From JAVBKP01 sp031553975 (GTDB taxonomy: Bacteria; Bacillota; Clostridia; Peptostreptococcales; Anaerovoracaceae): 5,241 nt of DNA. Within the stretch, counting starts at the first letter, position 1; the number at the start of each line of letters is the position of its first letter. Shown here piece by piece: positions 1 through 5,241 of this stretch. The DNA is taken from positions 1 to 5,241 of the forward strand of contig JAVBKP010000031.1 of assembly GCA_031553975.1 (NCBI GenBank), in the 5' to 3' direction. The notes beneath the pieces are model-generated. The model saw only the letters and a list, made by a program, of their open reading frames with translations, was not told the origin of the DNA and did not search any database. Both the position numbers and the translations under genes were made by a program.

Positions 1-755
1 TTAGGGCCTGCCTTAACCGTAACGATGGATTTGAATCTACTTTTAAGACCATTGATGCGGATATTTTTTGCTTGCAAGAGACAAAAATGGAAAAAGGGCA
101 AGCAGAAATAAATGTGGCTGGGTATGAAGAGTACTGGAATAGTGCGCAAAAAAAGGGCTACTCAGGTACAGCTATATTCACCAAGATAAAACCTCTTGAG
201 GTAACATATGGGATTGGCATAGAAGAACATGACAAAGAAGGCAGAGTGATAACGTTGGAATTCGACGCTTTTTACTTTGTTAACGTATATGTGCCTAATT
301 CACGTAGGGCCAAGATCGAAGGTACCAACAAATACCATTTGGTGAGGCTTGATTATCGGATGACATGGGAGGATGCCTTTAGAGATTACCTAATAGAACT
401 GGATAAGAAAAAACCTGTGATTTTCTGTGGCGACATGAATGTGGCTCATCAAGAAATAGACATTAAAAATGCCAAATCAAATCGCAAAAACGCAGGGTTT
501 ACGGATGAGGAGAGGGGTAAAATGACATTGCTCCTAGAATCAGGCTTTACAGATATTTATAGAGAGTTAAATCCAGAAAAACATGATGCATACACATGGT
601 GGTCTATGATGCCAGGTGTTAGAGAAAAAAATATTGGCTGGCGCATTGATTATTTCATTGTGTCAGATCGGTTTGTGCCACATATAAAAGACGCAATGAT
701 ATTATCAGATGTATATGGCAGTGATCACTGTCCAGTAGGAATAAAAATACAATAG
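1..755 (+). CDS. exoA: Exodeoxyribonuclease III / AP endonuclease (ExoA/Xth family), 5'-truncated
   Basis: This is a Mg-dependent repair nuclease of the endonuclease/exonuclease/phosphatase fold. The family cuts DNA 5' of abasic sites in base excision repair and trims damaged 3' ends. The reading frame is open from base 3, giving 250 residues before the TAG at 753-755. The first visible residues, RACLN, match the family's usual N-terminal NGLRAC motif, so only about 11 residues lie outside the window; the in-frame TTG at 72 is not the start. Counting from the first full codon, the visible motifs are LQETK (24-28, catalytic Glu26), VYVPNS (95-100), GDMNVAH (143-149, Asp144 and Asn146), TWWS (198-201), IDYFIVSD (215-222, Asp216) and SDH (240-242). 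The active site therefore appears complete. Compared with remembered Firmicutes homologues there is a short extra segment after VYVPNS, before LDYRM. The next gene starts 19 bases downstream, which suggests co-transcription. The family call is very secure; the symbol follows the Bacillus name and could equally be xth. Confidence 0.96.
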   Translation, partial: RACLNRNDGFESTFKTIDADIFCLQETKMEKGQAEINVAGYEEYWNSAQKKGYSGTAIFTKIKPLEVTYGIGIEEHDKEGRVITLEFDAFYFVNVYVPNSRRAKIEGTNKYHLVRLDYRMTWEDAFRDYLIELDKKKPVIFCGDMNVAHQEIDIKNAKSNRKNAGFTDEERGKMTLLLESGFTDIYRELNPEKHDAYTWWSMMPGVREKNIGWRIDYFIVSDRFVPHIKDAMILSDVYGSDHCPVGIKIQ

Positions 756-760
756 ATGGA

Positions 761-768
761 GAAGGAGA
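761..768 (+). promoter_or_regulatory. Ribosome binding site of the HD-GYP gene
   Basis: The purine-rich GAAGGAGA, with core AGGAG at 763-767, sits 7 bases upstream of the ATG at 775. It is a strong Shine-Dalgarno match at normal spacing and supports that start. It falls in the 19-base gap after the nuclease stop codon, so no separate promoter fits directly in the gap. Confidence 0.85.
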
Positions 769-774
769 TAGAAA

Positions 775-1821
775 ATGCCAATTATAGCAATAACTGATGC
801 GGCAGAGGGAATGATAACATCAATACCAATCAAGGATCCAACTTCCGATAAATTGTTAGTCGCGGAAAACACAAAGCTGACAGAAAAGACAATAGCCATA
901 TTAGAGCGTTATGGAGTAGTCCAAATTGCCGTGTTAGAGCAGTTTACCCTATTGATTAATCCCAATGACACCACCAAAGCTGAGACATTGCATGAACTGA
1001 GAAAATTAATTTTAAAATACGCACCACATCACCCAGAGGCCAATAAAAACGATGCCATGGTAGGTGTCTCTAAACACATTGCAGGACTATTAGAAACAGT
1101 AGTGGATGATGAATTGATTTTGGATTATTTAACCACGATTAAGATAACCAGCATGCCACTTTTAAAGCATTCATATGCGGTATGCAGTCTTTCCATGTTA
1201 GTGGCTGGTGCCATGGGGCTAGATGAGGTTCAAGTAGTAGATATAGGAAAAGCAGCCCTTATACATGATATTGGAATGCTTGAAATGCCGTTCTTGATTG
1301 GCAGTAGCAACCGGGGAGACCAACAAGAGGGTCTTTTCAGAGAGCATACCACCTATGCATATTATATGTCTAAAGAGGCAGGATTATCTGATAGAATAGC
1401 TACAATACTACATACCCACCATGAAAAGTGGAATGGATCAGGATACCCCCAAGGGCTTAGCGAAGAGATGATTTATGTAGGAGGAAGGGTTTTGGCTGTT
1501 TGTGATAGCTTTGATACCTTCGTCAGATTTGAAAATATGCCACACTATCATGCCATTGAATATCTGTACGGAGGAGGCGGGTTTTTCTTCGATCCAAAGG
1601 TGACAGATGCATTCTTGAAAAACATCTGCATATATCCGCTAGGCGCACTGGTAAAACTATCCACAGGAGAATCAGGCGTCGTTGTCAATGTGAGACGAAA
1701 CCTAGGAGATAGGCCAGTGGTTGATATTTATTACAATTCATCAGATAGAAAAAATTCAGTATCTAAGCAAGTTGATTTAGGGCAGCAAAGCACACTATTT
1801 ATTACAAAATTATTTGAGTAA
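775..1821 (+). CDS. HD-GYP domain protein (putative cyclic-di-GMP phosphodiesterase)
   Basis: This cytoplasmic 348-residue protein has no membrane segment or signal peptide. Residues about 1-60 resemble the small N-terminal domain of Firmicutes HD-GYP proteins (EGM, then a LTEKTIAILERYGV stretch). The HD-GYP core runs from about 125 to 285. It includes His132, the HDIG motif (His164, Asp165), His191, HTHHE (His215, His216), GSGYP (221-225) and Asp244 in CDSFD. A GGGG-FFDP segment (266-274) and a C-terminal beta domain (about 289-345, LSTGESGVVV) are typical of clostridial members. HD-GYP proteins usually hydrolyse cyclic-di-GMP (or related dinucleotides) through a two- or three-metal centre. 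The metal ligands look intact. However, the usual HDIGK lysine is Met168, HHExxDGSGYP reads HHEKWNGSGYP, and the usual RPYR-type loop is replaced by MPHYH (255-259). Activity and substrate are therefore uncertain. There is no receiver or other sensory domain. The gene lies between exoA and sbcD in an apparent operon. The family call is firm; the biological role is unknown. Confidence 0.9.
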   Translation: MPIIAITDAAEGMITSIPIKDPTSDKLLVAENTKLTEKTIAILERYGVVQIAVLEQFTLLINPNDTTKAETLHELRKLILKYAPHHPEANKNDAMVGVSKHIAGLLETVVDDELILDYLTTIKITSMPLLKHSYAVCSLSMLVAGAMGLDEVQVVDIGKAALIHDIGMLEMPFLIGSSNRGDQQEGLFREHTTYAYYMSKEAGLSDRIATILHTHHEKWNGSGYPQGLSEEMIYVGGRVLAVCDSFDTFVRFENMPHYHAIEYLYGGGGFFFDPKVTDAFLKNICIYPLGALVKLSTGESGVVVNVRRNLGDRPVVDIYYNSSDRKNSVSKQVDLGQQSTLFITKLFE

Positions 1822-1857
1822 TGCCAGCCTTGGAAGGAAATTGTGAGGACTTTATGC

Positions 1858-1863
1858 AAGGAG
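1858..1863 (+). promoter_or_regulatory. Ribosome binding site deciding the sbcD start
   Basis: AAGGAG lies 5 bases before the ATG at 1869. That ATG gives the canonical SbcD N-terminus MRILHTSDWHLG. Two in-frame upstream ATGs exist. The one at 1821 overlaps the HD-GYP stop codon as TAATG and has no good Shine-Dalgarno. The one at 1854 has a weaker GAGGA at 1845-1849. The site at 1858-1863 favours 1869. Confidence 0.75.
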
Positions 1864-1868
1864 ACAGC

Positions 1869-2996
1869 ATGCGCATTCTACACACATCAGATTGGCATTT
1901 GGGAATAACCATTCATGGATATAGCATGCTAGTTGAACAAGGAAAATTCATTGATGAGTTCATACTGCTTGTCAAGGAACAAAATATTGATATGGTCATC
2001 ATCGCAGGGGATGTTTACGACAGTACTGTATCAAGCAGTGAGGCAATAAACCTTTACAATAAGCTAGTCACTACCCTTTGCTATGAGATGAATATTCCTA
2101 CCATAATAATAGCTGGCAATCACGATGGTGCTGCTAGATTGGCCGCTTGTAGCCAGTTGCTCAAGAAATCTAACCTATATATAACAGGAAAACTTACAGG
2201 TGATATAAAGCCTGATGTTTTTCACGATGTGGCCGTATATAGCGTGCCATATTTTAACATTGATGAAGTAAGAGCACTGTATCCTACAGAGGAAATAAAG
2301 AACTATTCCCAGGCTATGAAAATCATTTTAGATGACATTAGAAAGACCATGGATACACAGAAGATGAATATTGCCGTAAGCCATGGATTTATCAGCGGTG
2401 CGGAGCTTTCAGACAGTGATAAAGCAGCTATGATTGGCACAGCCAATATGATATCTAAAGATGTTTTTGAGGGGTTTGATTATGTGGCACTAGGCCATCT
2501 GCATAGACCGCAAAAGCTATCAGATACTGTGCATTATGCAGGTTCTCCGTTAAAATACTCATTTGGAGAGGCTGGGCAGAGCAAAGCAGTCAAAATCATT
2601 GATTCTAACAGCAGACAGGTGACCAGCATACCAATTGTTCAACCTAAAGAAATGAAGTTGATACAGGGCACATATGAGGCCTGTTTGGCTATCATGGAGA
2701 TGGATTCCAATCGGGAAGATCTAACAAAGGTCATAGTAGAGGATCGATATGTAGGGCTTGAAATGTTAGATTTGTTTAGGAGTTATTATCCAAATCTACT
2801 TAGCGTTACGGGAAAAAGCATTGATACGGCTGATGGACAAGTTACCATTACCATTGATGAAATACAAAGGCTAACGCCAGTGGAGATATTGGAAAAATTT
2901 TGCATAGAAATGGCAGATTTTACAGTTAGTGCCAGGCAGAAAAAAATGTTTGAGGAGGCCTTTAGCAAGGCTGAGGAGGGCGGTGAGCTCTCATGA
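1869..2996 (+). CDS. sbcD: Nuclease SbcCD subunit D (Mre11-like)
   Basis: This is the metallophosphoesterase nuclease subunit of the SbcCD complex. With SbcC it opens DNA hairpins, degrades double-stranded ends and removes protein-blocked ends. The chosen start gives 375 residues, close to the usual length of about 380-400. The phosphoesterase motifs appear in order: SDWHLG (7-12, Asp8 and His10), GDVYD (47-51, Asp48), GNHD (83-86, Asn84 and His85), SHG (171-173, His172) and GHLHRPQ (209-215, His210 and His212). The Mn-binding and catalytic set is therefore complete. Residues about 255-345 form the SbcD C-terminal capping region, including LTPVEILEKF near 335-344, followed by a charged tail that probably contacts SbcC. 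An in-frame extension of 16 residues, from the ATG at 1821, is possible but does not match the family N-terminus. The stop overlaps the sbcC start by 4 bases (ATGA), indicating translational coupling of the two subunits. Identification is very secure. Confidence 0.96.
   Translation: MRILHTSDWHLGITIHGYSMLVEQGKFIDEFILLVKEQNIDMVIIAGDVYDSTVSSSEAINLYNKLVTTLCYEMNIPTIIIAGNHDGAARLAACSQLLKKSNLYITGKLTGDIKPDVFHDVAVYSVPYFNIDEVRALYPTEEIKNYSQAMKIILDDIRKTMDTQKMNIAVSHGFISGAELSDSDKAAMIGTANMISKDVFEGFDYVALGHLHRPQKLSDTVHYAGSPLKYSFGEAGQSKAVKIIDSNSRQVTSIPIVQPKEMKLIQGTYEACLAIMEMDSNREDLTKVIVEDRYVGLEMLDLFRSYYPNLLSVTGKSIDTADGQVTITIDEIQRLTPVEILEKFCIEMADFTVSARQKKMFEEAFSKAEEGGELS
2982..2987 (+). promoter_or_regulatory. 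Ribosome binding site of sbcC inside the sbcD 3' end
   Basis: GGTGAG ends 5 bases before the sbcC ATG at 2993. A perfect AGGAGG lies at 2974-2979 but is 13 bases away, longer than ideal. Either could act, and together with the ATGA overlap they suit coupled translation of SbcD and SbcC. Confidence 0.6.
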
Positions 2997-5241
2997 AACC
3001 TATATCATTGAAGATGTCTGCCTTTGGTCCCTATGCTTCTGAGCAAATCGTGGACTTCGAGGGATTAGCAAAAGCGGGGCTCTTTCTCATTCATGGTGAG
3101 ACAGGGGCAGGAAAGACGGTAATACTAGATGCCATGGTGTATGCACTGTACGGTAAGAGCAGCGGCGGTGGCAGAGAAGATATTATGGGCATGCGATGTA
3201 GCTATGCGCCAGAAACAGAGCAAACCTATGTGGAATTCACTTTTTCTGTGCGAGGAAACAACTTTAAATTTACCAGAAGCCTAAGGCCTAGCAAAAAACG
3301 TGATGGCACAATACAGCTTTTAGCGGAGCAAAACGCTTTATTCCAAGATGAAAATGGAGTGTTTGTACCATTCTTTGAGAATCCTAAAATACGAAATGTA
3401 GAAGAAAAAGCAGAAGAGATTGTAGGACTGAATTATGACCAATTTAGGCAAGTGATTTTGTTGCCACAGGGACAGTTTGAAAAACTGCTGATTTCCAAGT
3501 CCGAAGAAAAAGAAAATATATTGGGCACGCTATTCAATGTAGCCCTTTGGAAAAAAACAGCAGAGAGCCTAGCAAGCAAGGTACAAGAGGAAAGACGCAG
3601 GCTAGAAGCGGAAGAGGACCAAATTAGGAGGAACTTAACTGAGTATCAGGTAGAAGACGTCAATGGGCTAGCAGAAAAATTTGATCAACTAAAAGAAGAA
3701 GGTCGGCGCCAAAGGGAAGAACAAGACATAGCTGAGCTAGACAAGAGGCAGGCAGAAGAACGGTTTCAGCGGGGGACTAAAATATGTGAACTAACGGCAG
3801 GAATAAAGGTTCACCAAGAGAAAATAACAAATGTGGCTCACCAGCTAGATCAGTGCAGAGAACTTTTAAAATCTAGCATGGAGGAAATTTCTCAAAATGA
3901 GGAGAACAAGCGGTCGGTAGAAAAATATATACAGATGCTTCAAATATATGAAAACCTTGATGGGCTAGGGCAGGTGGCACAAAATGCTGAAATCCAGTAC
4001 GAGAAGGCAAAGTCCCTATTAGAGAAAGAGCAAAAGGCTATAAAAACCCTACAAGATGCCAAGGAAAAGATGCAAAAGCAGCAAGAAGAATTCTTGGAGG
4101 AAAATGCGAAGAAGCTTCAAACTGCTCTGGAAGAGGCAAAGGGACGATATGAATCAGGCTATGAGAATTATAGGCAAAACCTAGCTGGACAGCTTGCTAG
4201 TGGACTAGAGGAAGGCTTGCCTTGCCCCGTGTGCGGTAATACCCATCATATAGAACTAGCAGAAGGTGGGCAAAATCAGGTCACAGAAGATATATTGAAA
4301 AATATGATGGAAGAGGTAGAGAACCAAATCTCCCAAAGTGCAACGCAAAATCAGCAACTAGAAGCTATGAAGAAAAAATCTGCTGACATTGGTGTAGAGG
4401 TATCTCTAGTGGAGCAAAAGGTGTCCAAAATCATGGAAGACATCAGTTTGCGCTTAGGTGAAAAGGAAAAGGCTATGGCTGAATACAATGCCATGGCAAA
4501 TACCCTAGAGGCAGATATCAAAAGTAGCCATGAACTAAAGACTATCATTGAATCCACACAGCGCATGGTCGCTGAGTTTGAAAAGCATCTCAATGAGCAA
4601 AGAGAGAAAGAGAAGCAATTAGAAAATTTTCTCAGCGCAGAGACGGCACTCCATGAGGAGAAGATAAAACAACTCTCTGAGATAGGAACAGATAGCCATA
4701 TGACAGAGCAGGAACTAAGCGTATTGAAACTAGCAGTCAAAGCATGTACTGACAAACATACGGACATCATCGGGCAAGTAGCGAGAAAAGAGCAAGAAAT
4801 TGAAAAACTAGAAAAGCTAACTGGCGACTTGAAAAATAAAGCGCAGGCTCTGGAGGAAAAGCGAAAAACTTCTGATGAAGACCAGAACTTTGTGAGATTG
4901 GTCCGTGGTGACAATGGTGTTAGCTTGCAGCGATACGTACTTGGTGTTATGCTATCAAGTGTGACAGCAGAGGCCAACAGACTATTAAGAGATGTCCATG
5001 AGGGAAGATACCAGCTTTATAGAACGATAGAGACTACGGGACGCACTAAAAAAGCAGGGCTCGAGCTAGAAATATTTGATGCCATGTCAGGCACAAAACG
5101 TAGCGTTGTGAGCCTATCAGGGGGCGAAAAATTCTTGGTGGCGCTATCCTTAGCCATTGGTCTATCTACCGTGGTGCAGGCACAATCAGGAGGCATCAAA
5201 ATAGAGTCTATGTTTGTAGACGAAGGATTTGGTACCCTGGA
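2993..5241 (+). CDS. sbcC: Nuclease SbcCD subunit C (Rad50/SMC-like ATPase), 3'-truncated
   Basis: SbcC is the ATPase that controls SbcD and tethers DNA ends through a long coiled coil. The frame is open for 749 codons from the ATG at 2993 to the window edge, without a stop or frameshift. The N-terminal ATPase lobe (about 1-170) begins with the family-typical AFGPYA and has Walker A GETGAGKT (35-42, Lys41) and the Q-loop LLPQGQF (Gln159). A Glu/Lys/Gln-rich coiled-coil arm follows to about 400, then the zinc hook CPVCG (Cys411, Cys414), then a returning coil to about 625. The C-terminal lobe has the RYVLG segment near 650, the ABC signature LSGGE (708-712) and Walker B MFVDE (Asp743, catalytic Glu744). 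The sequence ends in FGTL, just before the D-loop; perhaps 60-100 residues are missing. Both arms look shorter than in the E. coli protein of about 1,048 residues, so the whole protein may be only about 800-850 residues. The start overlaps the sbcD stop by 4 bases. Identification is very secure. Confidence 0.96.
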   Translation, partial: MKPISLKMSAFGPYASEQIVDFEGLAKAGLFLIHGETGAGKTVILDAMVYALYGKSSGGGREDIMGMRCSYAPETEQTYVEFTFSVRGNNFKFTRSLRPSKKRDGTIQLLAEQNALFQDENGVFVPFFENPKIRNVEEKAEEIVGLNYDQFRQVILLPQGQFEKLLISKSEEKENILGTLFNVALWKKTAESLASKVQEERRRLEAEEDQIRRNLTEYQVEDVNGLAEKFDQLKEEGRRQREEQDIAELDKRQAEERFQRGTKICELTAGIKVHQEKITNVAHQLDQCRELLKSSMEEISQNEENKRSVEKYIQMLQIYENLDGLGQVAQNAEIQYEKAKSLLEKEQKAIKTLQDAKEKMQKQQEEFLEENAKKLQTALEEAKGRYESGYENYRQNLAGQLASGLEEGLPCPVCGNTHHIELAEGGQNQVTEDILKNMMEEVENQISQSATQNQQLEAMKKKSADIGVEVSLVEQKVSKIMEDISLRLGEKEKAMAEYNAMANTLEADIKSSHELKTIIESTQRMVAEFEKHLNEQREKEKQLENFLSAETALHEEKIKQLSEIGTDSHMTEQELSVLKLAVKACTDKHTDIIGQVARKEQEIEKLEKLTGDLKNKAQALEEKRKTSDEDQNFVRLVRGDNGVSLQRYVLGVMLSSVTAEANRLLRDVHEGRYQLYRTIETTGRTKKAGLELEIFDAMSGTKRSVVSLSGGEKFLVALSLAIGLSTVVQAQSGGIKIESMFVDEGFGTL

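Noticed and set aside
705..899. Minus-strand open frame of 64 codons across the exoA/HD-GYP junction
   Set aside because: It overlaps two well-supported genes and the HD-GYP ribosome binding site. Its hydrophobic, Ile-rich product looks like a chance reading of the opposite strand.
1821..1868. Start of sbcD at 1821 with a 16-residue extension
   Set aside because: The extension does not match SbcD N-termini, which begin at MRILHTSDWHLG, and the ATG at 1821 lacks a good ribosome binding site. It is kept only as an alternative.
1923..1930. Palindrome AGCATGCT near the sbcD 5' end, echoing GCATGC over the start codon at 1867-1872
   Set aside because: It is short, lies in conserved coding sequence, and such palindromes are expected by chance; there is no sign of an operator.
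2786..2968. Minus-strand open frame of 60 codons within the sbcD 3' end
   Set aside because: It is antisense to the conserved SbcD C-terminal domain, with no family resemblance.
4351..4977. A 208-codon open frame on the minus strand inside sbcC
   Set aside because: It is antisense to the SbcC coiled coil. Its Ser/Phe/Cys-rich low-complexity product is what the reverse of Glu/Lys-rich codons gives, it resembles no known protein, and the + strand frame is a clear gene.
5017..5199. Minus-strand open frame of 60 codons in the sbcC C-terminal lobe
   Set aside because: It is antisense to the ABC signature region of SbcC and is explained by coding constraint on the + strand.

Overview
The window is a densely packed, single-strand (+) stretch of a low-to-moderate GC bacterial chromosome. 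Heavy use of AGA/AGG, ATA and CTA codons, strong GGAG-type ribosome binding sites, and Firmicutes-type versions of every protein point to a Clostridia-like Firmicute. The genus cannot be told from the sequence. There are no RNA genes, mobile elements, CRISPR arrays or long intergenic gaps; the longest stretch without a gene is under 50 bases.

Layout: (1) 1-755, the 5'-truncated end of an exodeoxyribonuclease III / AP endonuclease gene of the ExoA/Xth family. (2) 775-1821, a complete HD-GYP domain protein of 348 residues, the family of cyclic-di-GMP phosphodiesterases, with a Firmicutes-type N-terminal domain and C-terminal beta domain. (3) 1869-2996, complete sbcD, the Mre11-like nuclease subunit. 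(4) 2993-5241, sbcC, the Rad50-like ABC ATPase subunit. It has its Walker A, Q-loop, zinc hook, signature and Walker B motifs and is cut off by the window edge just after Walker B.

The genes are separated by 19 bases, 47 bases (or a 1-base overlap with the alternative sbcD start) and a 4-base ATGA overlap. No terminator-like structure lies between them, so they are probably one transcript that begins upstream of and continues beyond the window. Three of the four are DNA-repair nuclease components: ExoIII acts at abasic sites and 3' ends, and SbcCD opens hairpins and processes blocked double-strand ends. The unexpected member is the HD-GYP protein between them. It keeps the recognisable metal-ligand histidines and aspartates but lacks several residues normally used to bind the cyclic dinucleotide. 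That gene and its placement are the most interesting points here. The rest looks like ordinary housekeeping sequence, and I do not see a clearly new system.
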